A DNA stretch of 46,708 nt from Armatimonadetes bacterium DC (GTDB lineage Bacteria; Armatimonadota; Fimbriimonadia; Fimbriimonadales; GBS-DC). Shown one piece after another: positions 23,784-31,274 of this stretch. A program made the translations under genes and the position numbers. The DNA lies in contig LDYB01000014.1 in NCBI GenBank assembly GCA_001442985.1, positions 259,054 through 305,761 on the forward strand, in the 5' to 3' direction. Position 1 is the first letter of the stretch, and the number at the start of each line of letters is the position of its first letter. The notes beneath the pieces were generated by a model. The model saw only the letters and a program-made list of their open reading frames with translations, did not search any database and was not told the DNA's origin.

Positions 23784-24638
23784 ATGCAGGAACCGGCACG
23801 GAAAGAGCTATCGGGGCTGGCGAACCGCTTCGAAAGTTTTCTCTTTGACCTGGATGGGGTGGTCTACCGGGGACACCAGCCCTTGCCCCATGCGGTTACC
23901 ACGCTCAACCTGCTTCGCGAAGCCGGGCGTCAGATTTTCTTTCTGACCAACAACTCTGGCGCCACACGAGAGCAATATGCCCACAAGCTCACCGCGATGG
24001 GCATTCCCACCACGCCGGAGCAGGTCATCACTTCTGGCTGGGCAACCGCGCTTTATCTCAAAAAGGCGCTCCCGAACGCCAAACTGTTCGTGGTGGGCGA
24101 ACCCGGGCTCAAAGAAGAACTCGCCTCGCACGGTTTTGCGCTCATAGAGAACCCCGACGAGACTCTGCCCGATGCCGTGGTGGTAGGGATTGATCGGAGC
24201 TTTGATTACACGCGCCTTGCGCAGGCACAGTACGCCATTCTGGAAGGCGCACGCTTTATCGCCACAAATGCGGACCCCACCTATCCCGCCGAGCATCGGC
24301 TGCTGCCTGGCGCGGGCGCGATTGTCGCCGCGATTGCCACTGCCACCGGACGCAAGCCGATCCTGATTGGCAAGCCCAACCCCGAAATTCTGGCGCCCCT
24401 GATTCAGGCGCAACGCATCCACCCCCAGACGACCCTGCTGGTGGGTGACCGTCTGGACACCGATATTGCGCTGGCGAACCACCTGCATATCCCCTCCGCG
24501 CTGGTACTGACGGGCGTCACGCAACGCAACGATGTGGAATGCGCGCCGCTGGAACTGCTCCCCACATGGGTTTTGAACCATCTGGGCGAACTGCTCGGCG
24601 ATGCGGTGGAGAACCTCTTGATTCACCCAACGGCATAG
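23784..24638 (+). CDS. HAD-family phosphatase, NagD/PNPase type
   Basis: A 284-residue haloacid dehalogenase-superfamily phosphatase of the class IIA (NagD, 4-nitrophenylphosphatase, phosphoglycolate phosphatase-like) group. Motif I is FLFDLDGVVYRGHQPLPHA near residues 22-40, with the nucleophile Asp. Motif II is FFLTNNSGATREQY, motif III has the Lys in ILIGKPNPEIL, and motif IV is TLLVGDRLDTDIALANH. The ATG at 23784 lies two bases after the preceding stop, so it is likely co-transcribed with hepT. The natural substrate is unknown. The gene's 3' end contains the -35 box of the tRNA-Ala promoter. Confidence 0.9.
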   Translation: MQEPARKELSGLANRFESFLFDLDGVVYRGHQPLPHAVTTLNLLREAGRQIFFLTNNSGATREQYAHKLTAMGIPTTPEQVITSGWATALYLKKALPNAKLFVVGEPGLKEELASHGFALIENPDETLPDAVVVGIDRSFDYTRLAQAQYAILEGARFIATNADPTYPAEHRLLPGAGAIVAAIATATGRKPILIGKPNPEILAPLIQAQRIHPQTTLLVGDRLDTDIALANHLHIPSALVLTGVTQRNDVECAPLELLPTWVLNHLGELLGDAVENLLIHPTA

Positions 24639-24646
24639 GGTATAAT
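24618..24646 (+). promoter_or_regulatory. tRNA-Ala promoter, TTGATT-N17-TATAAT
   Basis: A -35 TTGATT (24618-24623, inside the HAD gene), a 17-base spacer ending in GGG, and TATAAT (24641-24646). The mature tRNA begins ten bases later. The second tRNA copy at 32441 has no equivalent upstream, so this promoter marks the left copy as the original, expressed gene. Confidence 0.75.
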
Positions 24647-24650
24647 TAAG

Positions 24651-24736
24651 CGCAGTGGGGCGGTAGCTCAGCTGGGAGAGCGCTAGAATCGCACTCTAGA
24701 GGTCGGGGGTTCGAATCCCCTCCGCTCCACCAGATT
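24651..24736. repeat. Left 86-bp direct repeat (attL)
   Basis: Identical to 32435-32520. It comprises six bases before the tRNA (CGCAGT), the whole 76-base tRNA-Ala and GATT after it; sequence diverges immediately on both sides. An integrase gene lies 75 bases downstream, so the repeats are read as attachment sites. The exact crossover point cannot be located because the copies are identical. Confidence 0.85.
24657..24732 (+). tRNA. tRNA-Ala(CGC), promoter-bearing copy
   Basis: A 76-base cloverleaf with encoded CCA. Acceptor GGGGCGG/CCGCTCC includes the G3-U70 pair that identifies alanine tRNAs. The D-stem is GCTC/GAGC, the anticodon stem CTAGA/TCTAG with loop ATCGCAC (anticodon CGC, reading GCG), and the T-arm GGGG-TTCGAAT-CCCC. 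It has its own promoter upstream and serves as the integration site of the element to its right. Confidence 0.97.
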
Positions 24737-24757
24737 GTATCCTTTCCCTCTGAAACC

Positions 24758-24780
24758 CCGCAAACACCCCATATCTTGGG
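24758..24780 (+). repeat. Left inner inverted repeat, candidate integrase arm site
   Basis: CCGCAAACACCCCATATCTTGGG, 25 bases inside the left tRNA copy, matches the reverse complement of 32399-32420 (CCGCAA-TACCC-A-ATATCTTG) with one gap and about three mismatches. It also contains the small hairpin ACACCC/GGGTGT (24765-24782). Placement just inside each end in inverted orientation is typical of arm-type recombinase sites; the role is inferred. Confidence 0.5.
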
Positions 24781-24810
24781 TGTCGCCCGCGCTTCCTCTG
24801 GAGCCACTCT

Positions 24811-25758
24811 ATGGCAGAGAACCCTAGAATCGCGATTCGCGTAGAGGATACTCATAACGAGATTCAGTGGGCACTGGAACTCTGGCTCGAAGCACTGGAC
24901 GCAAAAGGGTGCAGTCGCAACACGCTCGCGTGCTACCGCTACTACCTGCAACCGTTTGTGGAGTTTCTCGCGCGTCAAGGACTGACCACGCTGGACGCTG
25001 TGCAACCCCTGCATATTCGCAGGTGGCTGCTCTCCCGACGCGAACAGGGGGTATCCCCCAAGACCCTGCGCAACGCGCTCGCGTTCCCTGAGGTCTTCTG
25101 GAACTGGTGCGTGCGTGAGGGACTGACCGAAAATAACCCCTTCGCAAAGGTGGAGAAACCCAAAGTCCCGCCCAAAGTCAAGCCTGCTCTGACCCCTGAC
25201 GAAGTGGAACAGATTCTGCACGCCTGCGAAGGAAAGGATTGGCTCCGACTTCGCGATAAGGCGCTGGTGCTACTCTTACTCGACACGGGATTGCGCATAC
25301 ACGAAGCGCATAAACTCACGGTAGCGGACGCGAAGCAGAACTGCCTGCTGATTCGAGGCAAAGGAGGCAAACAGCGTGTGGTGTTTCTCTCAGCGGAAGT
25401 CCGACTCGCGATAAACCGCTACCTGAAAGCGTGCCCGTACCCGCTGAAAGACGAATCCCCACTCTGGCAAGGGGAGCGCGGCGCTCTGACGCTGGACGGC
25501 ATAAAGCTCGCGATTCGCAAACTGGGGAAGCGTGCAGGACTGCCGAAACCGCTGGGAGCGCATGCGTTTCGCCGAACTTTCGCGACTTGGAGCCTGCGGA
25601 ACGGCATAGACTTGGAGCATTTACGCCAGCTCATGGGGCACTCTGACTATGCCGTGCTTCGCCAGTACCTCGCGCTGGTGGAAGCTGACCTGAAGCAGGC
25701 ACACCAGCAACACAGCCCCCTGCGCACGCTTCTGAAAAAGGGAGGGACACGCCGATGA
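24811..25758 (+). CDS. int: Tyrosine recombinase/integrase of the element
   Basis: A 315-residue phage-type integrase. The N-terminal SAM-like core-binding domain is at residues about 20-110 (KGCSRNTLACYRYYLQPFVEFLA). The catalytic domain follows, with Arg in LLLDTGLRIHEAHKL, Lys in GKGGKQRVVFL, His-x-x-Arg in GAHAFRRTFATW, His in LMGHSDYAVLRQY and the likely nucleophile Tyr in RQYLALVEADL. All catalytic positions are present. It should excise and integrate the element at the tRNA-Ala repeats. Its ATG is 78 bases from the left tRNA, the usual place for an integrase, and its stop overlaps the next gene (ATGA). A CTAGAATCGCG copy of the tRNA anticodon region lies in codons 5-8. Confidence 0.95.
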   Translation: MAENPRIAIRVEDTHNEIQWALELWLEALDAKGCSRNTLACYRYYLQPFVEFLARQGLTTLDAVQPLHIRRWLLSRREQGVSPKTLRNALAFPEVFWNWCVREGLTENNPFAKVEKPKVPPKVKPALTPDEVEQILHACEGKDWLRLRDKALVLLLLDTGLRIHEAHKLTVADAKQNCLLIRGKGGKQRVVFLSAEVRLAINRYLKACPYPLKDESPLWQGERGALTLDGIKLAIRKLGKRAGLPKPLGAHAFRRTFATWSLRNGIDLEHLRQLMGHSDYAVLRQYLALVEADLKQAHQQHSPLRTLLKKGGTRR

Positions 25759-26129
25759 AATTCTATCGCCTGCACTCCCCACGAAGCGGATATGAGATGA
25801 CCATCCTTGCTCGCTCTTTTGAGGAAGCCGTCGAGGTGTTTGCCGAGCTGGCAGGGAGTGGTGAATGCGAGCTGCTCGGCGTCGAGCCTCTGCAGTTTAA
25901 CCCCTCGCTGTATATCGGCGTTGCGGAAGGACGCGCCTTTGTGGGGCGTTTCGTGCCTGTGGGCAGGGGCGAATACTGGCTGAAGCCTGCGCTCAACTGG
26001 CAGGAGCTGGAAGCGGAGGCACGGGCGTGTGTGGAGGCGCAAGGGGGCACGCTGACAGAGGCAGGTCTTTACCGTTGCCCGCCTGAGCTGGCGCAACGGG
26101 CACGGTTTGGGCAGGAATCGGGCGAGTAG
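25755..26129 (+). CDS. Unknown 124-residue element protein coupled to integrase
   Basis: I do not recognise the family. MKFYRLHSPRSGYEMTILARSFEEAVEVFAELAG suggests an alpha/beta fold. There is no signal peptide or membrane segment, and the C-terminal half is Ala/Glu-rich and probably helical. The ATG overlaps the integrase stop (ATGA), so it is made together with the integrase and could be a small accessory factor such as an excisionase-like or regulatory protein. No helix-turn-helix is obvious, so that idea is weak. Confidence 0.7.
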   Translation: MKFYRLHSPRSGYEMTILARSFEEAVEVFAELAGSGECELLGVEPLQFNPSLYIGVAEGRAFVGRFVPVGRGEYWLKPALNWQELEAEARACVEAQGGTLTEAGLYRCPPELAQRARFGQESGE

Positions 26130-26138
26130 GCGCGAATC

Positions 26139-26144
26139 TTGACA
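26139..26144 (+). promoter_or_regulatory. Candidate -35 box before the hairpin leader
   Basis: A perfect TTGACA ten bases after the preceding stop codon. The best -10 at suitable spacing is weak (TTGCAT, 26163-26168). If used, transcription would start within or just before the structured leader and drive the gene at 26243. Confidence 0.35.
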
Positions 26145-26148
26145 GTAG

Positions 26149-26237
26149 CCGTCGGGTGCGGTTTGCATGCGCCCCGTAAGTGCAGGCGGTGTCCTCATTC
26201 ACCGCCTGCAACCCGACGGTGAGCCTGAATGAGGAGG
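26149..26237 (+). promoter_or_regulatory. Nested hairpin leader with loop complementary to the Shine-Dalgarno
   Basis: Outer arms CCGTCGGGT (26149-26157) and ACCCGACGG (26211-26219) pair perfectly. Inside them TGCAGGCGGTG (26181-26191) and CACCGCCTGCA (26200-26210) form a perfect 11-bp stem with an eight-base loop, TCCTCATT. The loop plus two bases (TCCTCATTCA) is the exact complement of TGAATGAGGA at 26226-26235, which covers the ribosome binding site GAGGAGG of the next gene. A loop-to-ribosome-site pseudoknot or a competing helix could therefore block translation. Pairing is directly visible; regulation is inferred. Confidence 0.6.
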
Positions 26238-26242
26238 CGAAC

Positions 26243-27082
26243 ATGGAGCAGCAACGCCAGCGGAAGGCGCACCATCGCGCCCCTTTGGAAGTCCAGAGTC
26301 GGCTTCTGCAAGCCTACTGGGAAGTGCTTTTACAAGACGAACGATTCTGTGAAGAGTGGCGAATCCTGTGCCATTCCGAACGGTGCAAAAAGTGGCTTCA
26401 ACTTCGTGAACAGTGGGATTCCATGAAGCGCGAAAAGAAGCGCAAAACGGCGGGTGTACTCACCGAGATGTTTATTGCCCAGTCAGATTTTTACAGTCAT
26501 GTGAAATTGTTTTGCTACAGGTGGAAACTACCCTGGCGCTTGTATCAGAGCATTATCGAAACCTTTGCGAGTGTACCGAAGGAATGCTGTTCCTCTCCCC
26601 ATGTGCTTGAGGAAATTGCGCAAGGGAAGCTATGCCTGATAACGACTCGCCTTTCCCCCTATCCTTATGGGCGTTCCCCAAAGCGCAAACGCCATAAGTT
26701 CCGCATAGTGATGGAGTTTCCCGAATATGACCCCCTTACGCAATCCCGCGAAGCCTACCTTGCGAGCTGCCGTAAGCAGGCACTGAAGCAGATTGAGAAA
26801 CAGGGGCGCGAATATTGCCGTGAAGTGGAACGCGCCACGAAGGAAGGTTTGTCCTTTGACTCTTTTCATAGACCCTGCTGGAACCGCTATCGGGATTCCG
26901 AATACATCAAGCGGGTGGCTAAGCAGGTCTATCTCAGGGTTGTCAAAGGTTGGTCTTGGGGACAGATTAGTTCATGTGTGAGGGGACGGCGTGCAACTGT
27001 AGAACACTCCACCAACCGAGCCATCGATATCCTCAGCCCGTTCCTGCCATTCTGCCTCCAAAATACCCCCAGAAGTGTCTAA
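26243..27082 (+). CDS. Unknown 279-residue basic protein behind the structured leader
   Basis: I do not recognise the family. The protein is basic and Cys/Trp/Arg-rich, largely helical, with KCxKWLQLREQW and a long KREKKRKTAG segment. The C-terminal region (EYIKRVAKQVYLRVVKGWSWGQISSCVRGRRATVEHS) could be a helix-turn-helix DNA-binding domain of the Sigma-70-r4/transposase type. The ATG at 26243 is set by GAGGAGG five bases upstream; the open frame extends further 5' but runs through the hairpin. Tight apparent control and a DNA-binding-like tail fit a replication initiator or master regulator of the element; this is inference. Confidence 0.65.
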   Translation: MEQQRQRKAHHRAPLEVQSRLLQAYWEVLLQDERFCEEWRILCHSERCKKWLQLREQWDSMKREKKRKTAGVLTEMFIAQSDFYSHVKLFCYRWKLPWRLYQSIIETFASVPKECCSSPHVLEEIAQGKLCLITTRLSPYPYGRSPKRKRHKFRIVMEFPEYDPLTQSREAYLASCRKQALKQIEKQGREYCREVERATKEGLSFDSFHRPCWNRYRDSEYIKRVAKQVYLRVVKGWSWGQISSCVRGRRATVEHSTNRAIDILSPFLPFCLQNTPRSV

Positions 27083-27138
27083 AGCTCCCACACGGGGTTT
27101 GCTTTGGATACCCCTCACTATGATAGAATGCTCGCGCT

Positions 27139-27336
27139 ATGATGACAGTGCGCGAGATTCTGTATTGGGATGACGCAGCTTTCGAGGCGCTAAAGCGTCG
27201 TGCAAAGCGGAACTTTCGGACAGTGCGAGCTGAAGTGGCAGCCATCCTCATGAGAGAGCTGCAAGAGGAGGCTGAGCAGATACGCAGGGAGTGGCAATCC
27301 AAAGAGTCGCGTGAAGGGGGTGAGTCCCAGCCATGA
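27139..27336 (+). CDS. Small ribbon-helix-helix-like protein
   Basis: A 65-residue protein, MMTVREILYWDDAAFEALKRRAKRNFRTVRAEVAAILMREL..., resembling the FitA/Arc-type pattern (strand, then helix with LKxRAxxNxRSxxxEVxxIL). It is probably a dimeric DNA-binding regulator or antitoxin. TATGAT/TAGAAT sequences at 27119-27129 lie nine or more bases before the ATG, with no Shine-Dalgarno, suggesting its own leaderless promoter. Its stop overlaps the primase-helicase ATG (ATGA), so it could set replication protein levels. No toxin is adjacent. Confidence 0.6.
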   Translation: MMTVREILYWDDAAFEALKRRAKRNFRTVRAEVAAILMRELQEEAEQIRREWQSKESREGGESQP

Positions 27337-29642
27337 GAAACGCGAACGCCCCCCACCCGCAGGGGAACGGCAGGGGGCAATCAGCAGGGCGTCCAAGTAT
27401 CCCCGACAGGGATTATACCCCGCCCGCCCTCTCGCTGGAAGCCGTCCTGCCCCACCTGCACAAAGTCCAGCCCCTCTCGGACGGGAGCTACCTTGCCTGT
27501 TGCCCCGCCCATGACGATAAGGAACCGAGCCTCTCCCTGAAAGAGGAAAACGGCAAACTGCTCTGGCACTGCTTCGCAGGGTGCAGTCAAGACGCCGTAC
27601 AACGCGCTCTGCTGAACCTCGTGAACCGAACCGCCCCACGCCACGCCCCACAGGGGCTGACGCTGGAGCGCTATGCCAGCGCCAAGCAACTGCCTATAGA
27701 CCGCCTTCGTGCGTGGGGCTGTGAGGACGCCCAGTATCAGCAGATTCCTGCCGTGCGGATACCCTATCGCGATAGCGAGGGCAACCTGAAGGCGGTACGG
27801 TACAGAATCGCCCTCACGGGCGAGAACCGCTTCCGCTGGCGAACAGGCGATAAGCCGACGCTCTACGGGCTGTGGCGCTTGCCAGAGTGGCAGGGTGCAG
27901 AAGTGGTGTATCTGTGTGAGGGTGAGTCGGACACGCATACGCTCTGGAGCGCAGGACTGCCCGCGCTGGGCGTCCCTGGCGCCAGCGTGTGGCAAGCCGA
28001 GTGGTGGGCGTTTCTGCAACCGTTTTCGCGCGTGGTGGTGATTCCTGACCGTGATGAGGCGGGGCAACACCTGCTGAGGAATCTGATGATAACCTGTCCT
28101 GAAGACCTGCTCCATCGGGTGCAGGTGGTGTCTTTGCCCGAAGGGTGCAAGGATGTGAATGCGCTCTGGGTACGCGAGCGAGCCGATATCGCAAGATTCC
28201 TGCAGGCGCTCCAGCAGTGTGCCTCGAAACCCCTTCAGTCAGTTTCTTCTCTTAATGTCCCCCCCGCCAAAGAAACTGAAACGGAACCCCTCTGGTGTAT
28301 CCGAACGGGGCGTGAGCTGGTAGAAATGGACTTCCCGCTCCTCACAAGCCTGCCTCTGCTGGGGCAAGCAGGGTTCCTTTATGAGCGCTGTAGCCACCTG
28401 CTTGTGGCACACCCGAAGGCAGGCAAAACACAGGTACTGCTCCACTCCGCCATCCAGTGGCTGGAGCAGGGGAAGCGTATTGCCATTCTTTATGAGGAAC
28501 CCGAAGCGCTGATGGCAAACCGCCTGAAGACCTTGCCCAGCCTGCACGCCCTTGCGAGCGAACAGGTGCTTTTCATCAAGCTGAGGACTCCCCTGACGGA
28601 TAGGACGCTAAGGGCGTTAGACGCCCAGCTGCATGCGGATATTTATGTGGTGGACACCGCCCGTGCGTTTCTGCCGATAGAGAACGAAAATGACAACGCC
28701 GAGCTGGCACGGACACACTATGCGCTGGTGAACGCGAATCAGGAGATGGGCAAGACGCTGATTATGCTCCACCACGCGCCTCAGGAGCTGCCCACGAAAA
28801 TCGCACTTCGCTCGGCTGGGGGACTGGCAACGGCAGGAGCCTACGATATGGTGATTGCGATAGAGCAGATTCAGCGGGGTGATGACTGCTACTGCCGTGT
28901 GGAAGCCGAGGGACGCTTCGCGCCTCCCCCACCTTTCGAGTTCCGCTGGGAAAACGACACGCTGGTGCTGAATGCGGTAGTCCCCTATCGCGAACAGCTG
29001 GAGCTGGCGGTAATCCGTGCGCTGGCGCAACTTCACCAACGGAATCCCGAGAAAGACTACTTCCCGACGGCGGAGATTCAGGGAGCGTTGGAGATAGACG
29101 GCAATCCGACAGCGTTCCGTGTGATAGAGGCGCTCCAGCGCCTCGCGGAGCAAGGCAAGGTCAAGGAGTCGCCCACGAGAGGGGCGCGAAACGCCCGCCT
29201 GTGGCGCTTAGTTTCAGTTTCTTTGGAAGGGGGGATATTAAGAGAAGAAACTGAAAGCGCCCCTGAGGCGCAACCCCCCACCAACCCCTTCGCGACACGG
29301 CAGGCACTGAACCCTGACCCCGAACTGGACGCCATCCTGAATACCCTCACACAGGGCGACTTCGCACTGGAACCTGCCGATGTGGACGCCATCCGAATCT
29401 TCTGGAGCTTCGCCCAAGCGCGAGGCTTCCCCCCGCTGGAACTGCCCGCTTACGGCTACACCCTGCCCGCAGGACGCGAAGCCTACCTGAACGCCCTCTA
29501 TGACCTCGCGGGCACGGAAGCCATCCCCCTCGCCACGCGGGCGCTCCAGCAACGGGACAGCACAGGTGAACCTGCGCTGACCGCTACCCAAACCCAACCC
29601 GCTGACAGGGGTGCTACCCCTGTCCAACCGACGCTGATGTAA
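27333..29642 (+). CDS. Primase-helicase: CHC2 zinc finger, TOPRIM and RecA-like ATPase
   Basis: A 769-residue replication protein. A CHC2-type zinc-binding segment lies near residues 48-90 (CCPAHDDKEPSLSL...LLWHCFAGCSQDAVQRAL). A TOPRIM domain follows at about 185-270 (VVYLCEGESDTHTLWSAGLPALGVPGAS, then VVVIPDRDEAGQHLLR), carrying the conserved Glu and Asp-x-Asp. A RecA/RepA-like ATPase is at about 340-540 with Walker A VAHPKAGKTQVLLH and Walker B DIYVVDTARAFLP. A winged-helix-like tail is near 560-630. This is the layout of phage and plasmid primase-helicases. The ATG overlaps the previous stop. It implies autonomous replication after excision, by inference. Confidence 0.9.
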   Translation: MRNANAPHPQGNGRGQSAGRPSIPDRDYTPPALSLEAVLPHLHKVQPLSDGSYLACCPAHDDKEPSLSLKEENGKLLWHCFAGCSQDAVQRALLNLVNRTAPRHAPQGLTLERYASAKQLPIDRLRAWGCEDAQYQQIPAVRIPYRDSEGNLKAVRYRIALTGENRFRWRTGDKPTLYGLWRLPEWQGAEVVYLCEGESDTHTLWSAGLPALGVPGASVWQAEWWAFLQPFSRVVVIPDRDEAGQHLLRNLMITCPEDLLHRVQVVSLPEGCKDVNALWVRERADIARFLQALQQCASKPLQSVSSLNVPPAKETETEPLWCIRTGRELVEMDFPLLTSLPLLGQAGFLYERCSHLLVAHPKAGKTQVLLHSAIQWLEQGKRIAILYEEPEALMANRLKTLPSLHALASEQVLFIKLRTPLTDRTLRALDAQLHADIYVVDTARAFLPIENENDNAELARTHYALVNANQEMGKTLIMLHHAPQELPTKIALRSAGGLATAGAYDMVIAIEQIQRGDDCYCRVEAEGRFAPPPPFEFRWENDTLVLNAVVPYREQLELAVIRALAQLHQRNPEKDYFPTAEIQGALEIDGNPTAFRVIEALQRLAEQGKVKESPTRGARNARLWRLVSVSLEGGILREETESAPEAQPPTNPFATRQALNPDPELDAILNTLTQGDFALEPADVDAIRIFWSFAQARGFPPLELPAYGYTLPAGREAYLNALYDLAGTEAIPLATRALQQRDSTGEPALTATQTQPADRGATPVQPTLM

Positions 29643-29656
29643 GGAGGTCTATGGCG

Positions 29657-30049
29657 ATGATTCTCACCATTCAAAGCACAGAACCCCTGCCAACTGGGGA
29701 ATATCGCGTGAAGCTGGTGGAGCTGACCACTGTGGACGGCAAGTATGGCGAACAGCTCCGCTGGAAGCTGGAAGTGGCACAGGGCGAGTACGCAGGGCGC
29801 ACGCTGACGGCGTTTTGCTCGCCTTCGGGCAATCCTGCGAGCAAGTGCGTGCGCTGGGTGTCGGCGCTGATAGGACGCCCTCTGCAGGCGGGTGAGCAGG
29901 TAGACCTCGCCACGCTGGTGGGCAAAGAGGCGCGGGCAGTGGTGATTGTGAAAGCCACGCCCGAAGGACGCGAGGTCAACAGCGTGCAGGAACTGCTCCC
30001 GCTTCGCCCGCGCCCTGCCAGAGAGGACGCCACGCTACTGGACGACTGA
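29657..30049 (+). CDS. DUF669-like single-strand-DNA-associated phage-type protein
   Basis: About 130 residues: MILTIQSTEPLPTGEYRVKLVELTTVDGKYGEQLRWKLEV...YAGRTLTAFCSPSGNPASKCVRWVSALIG...EARAVVIVK. The pattern of a beta-rich OB-like half followed by a short helical part and a closing strand resembles DUF669 and related proteins, which occur beside phage primases and may bind single-stranded DNA. The ATG at 29657 is preferred to 29651 because it lies nine bases after AAGGAGG. It follows the primase-helicase directly, supporting a replication role. Family assignment is by pattern only. Confidence 0.65.
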   Translation: MILTIQSTEPLPTGEYRVKLVELTTVDGKYGEQLRWKLEVAQGEYAGRTLTAFCSPSGNPASKCVRWVSALIGRPLQAGEQVDLATLVGKEARAVVIVKATPEGREVNSVQELLPLRPRPAREDATLLDD

Positions 30050-30057
30050 ACCCGACA

Positions 30058-30090
30058 GGGGCAGGGGCGTGCTGCCACACGCCCCGCCCC
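30058..30090 (+). repeat. GC-rich hairpin inside the element operon
   Basis: GGGGC-A-GGGGCGTG (30058-30071), loop CTGCCA, CACGCCCCGCCCC (30078-30090): a 13-bp stem with one bulged A and no following T-run. It lies between the DUF669-like gene and the GTG-start gene, so it may act as an RNA-processing or partial attenuation site rather than a full terminator. Confidence 0.45.
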
Positions 30091-30109
30091 ACTGAGGAGG
30101 TGATACAAG

Positions 30110-30469
30110 GTGATAGGTAAGACGGCGATTCCACAACAGGGGCGCATTCTCCTGCAAGCCCCGAACGGCAAAGTGTACGGCGTGATAGAGAACCGCACGC
30201 TGAAAAAGCGCGTCGTGGGCACAAAGCACTTCCTGCGCAAACCGCCTGCGATTGCGATAGACGCCGACCTGTTCCAGCGGTATCGCGCCGAGTTTGACAC
30301 GATAGAGGTGCAGGATGTGGAAACGGGCGCGGTCTATCGGCTCTCGGCGAGGCAGTTTGAGTCGTGGTGCTGGGAGCTGGAGCGGGGCTACGGCAAGCAG
30401 TATGCGGTCTTGCTCTCGCGCTGGGCGGTGCAGAAGCCTAACGACCCGCAACTGGTGCTGGAGGTGTAG
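30110..30469 (+). CDS. Unknown 119-residue element protein
   Basis: Not recognised. It starts at GTG 30110 after an excellent GAGGAGGTGAT. The sequence is beta-rich at the N-terminus (GRILLQAPNGKVYGVIENRTLKKRVVGTKHFLRKPPAIAIDADLFQRY) and helical at the C-terminus (RQFESWCWELERGYGKQYAVLLSRW). There is no signal peptide or metal motif. Its place among replication and nuclease genes suggests a DNA-metabolism accessory; nothing in the sequence confirms this. Confidence 0.7.
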   Translation: MIGKTAIPQQGRILLQAPNGKVYGVIENRTLKKRVVGTKHFLRKPPAIAIDADLFQRYRAEFDTIEVQDVETGAVYRLSARQFESWCWELERGYGKQYAVLLSRWAVQKPNDPQLVLEV

Positions 30470-30470
30470 T

Positions 30471-30698
30471 ATGCCGACGCTTCAGCCTGAACGCGAGCCG
30501 AGACAAAGACCGTGCCCCGACTGCAACACCCAGTATCGCCACAAGGACGGCACGACCTACGGCGACGGGTTATGTGCCGACTGTGGGGGCACGGGCAAAG
30601 ACCCGCTGACTGACGAACCCTGCGACGCCTGCTTCGGAAGCGGGTTATGCGATACCTGCAACGGCGCAGGCACGCTGATAGAGGAGGTGCCACGATGA
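30471..30698 (+). CDS. Small DnaJ-type zinc-ribbon protein
   Basis: A 75-residue protein with four Cys-x-x-Cys knuckles, CPDCNTQY, CADCGGTGKD, CDACFGSGLC and CDTCNGAGTL, spaced like the zinc-binding domain of DnaJ (CxxCxGxG) but without a J domain. It should bind two zinc ions and may mediate protein or nucleic-acid contacts. The ATG at 30471 is one base after the previous stop; its own stop overlaps the next ATG (ATGA), so synthesis is coupled. The longer upstream frame overlaps the preceding gene and is rejected. Confidence 0.75.
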   Translation: MPTLQPEREPRQRPCPDCNTQYRHKDGTTYGDGLCADCGGTGKDPLTDEPCDACFGSGLCDTCNGAGTLIEEVPR

Positions 30699-30934
30699 AT
30701 CAACCCCAAATCGTACCTGTGCTGAAGACACTGATTGTCTATCTGGGCGACAGCGTGCTTTACTACTTCACCGCTCCGTTTGCCGTGCGCCTCGAATCGC
30801 GCGAGAACGGCACACTGTTGACCGTTATGCACGATTCGGGCGTGCGCCAGTTTGTGGTGGGAAAAGACCTCATCAACACGCTGGCGTGTGTGCATATCGG
30901 CGAGGTGGAGGCGCTTGAGGAGATTCGTGCGTGA
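30695..30934 (+). CDS. Unknown 79-residue element protein
   Basis: MNQPQIVPVLKTLIVYLGDSVLYYFTAPFAVRLESRENGTLLTVMHDSG... is not recognised. It looks like a compact alpha/beta domain with no membrane segment or metal motif. GAGGAGG lies six bases before the ATG, which overlaps the stop of the zinc-ribbon gene; the 3' end overlaps the VRR-NUC gene by eight bases. Coupling on both sides supports it being a real gene. Confidence 0.7.
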   Translation: MNQPQIVPVLKTLIVYLGDSVLYYFTAPFAVRLESRENGTLLTVMHDSGVRQFVVGKDLINTLACVHIGEVEALEEIRA

Positions 30935-31235
30935 GCGGGACTTCCAGCGCACGGTGATAGAGCTCGCGCGACTGCGGGGCTGGCGGGTGTATCACGCCCG
31001 CCCTGCCCTCACTCAGCGCGGGCGCTGGCTGACGCCCGTGCAGGGCGATGTGGGCTTCCCTGACCTCGTGCTGGCACGACAGGGACGGCTGATATTCGCC
31101 GAGCTGAAACGCGAAGGCAGGAAGCCCACGCCCCCGCAACAGGGCTGGCTGGAGGTGCTGGCGACCTGTGCAGGGGTAGAGGTCTATCTGTGGACGCCTG
31201 CGGATTGGGGGGAGATTGTTCGAATCTTGCGATAA
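30927..31235 (+). CDS. VRR-NUC (PD-(D/E)XK) nuclease
   Basis: A 102-residue stand-alone VRR-NUC domain. The active-site Asp is in GDVGFPDLVLARQGRLIF and the Glu-x-Lys is in FAELKREGRKPTPPQQGWL; the QQGW helix is also characteristic. Such nucleases occur in phages and cut branched or flap DNA. The start is taken as GTG 30927, with GAGGAG four bases upstream, overlapping the previous gene; no other start fits the family length. Next to a primase-helicase it may resolve replication or recombination intermediates. Confidence 0.85.
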   Translation: MRERDFQRTVIELARLRGWRVYHARPALTQRGRWLTPVQGDVGFPDLVLARQGRLIFAELKREGRKPTPPQQGWLEVLATCAGVEVYLWTPADWGEIVRILR

Positions 31236-31261
31236 AGGCTCGCTATCAAGCGGGCTTCGGG

Positions 31262-31267
31262 TATAAC
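31262..31267 (+). promoter_or_regulatory. -10 box for the coiled-coil gene
   Basis: GGGTATAAC with the box at 31262-31267, seven bases before the ATG at 31275. It follows a short hairpin (GCTCGCT 31238-31244, AGCGGGC 31249-31255) that may end the preceding operon. It suggests an independent, leaderless transcript. Confidence 0.5.
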
Positions 31268-31274
31268 TTGAGGC

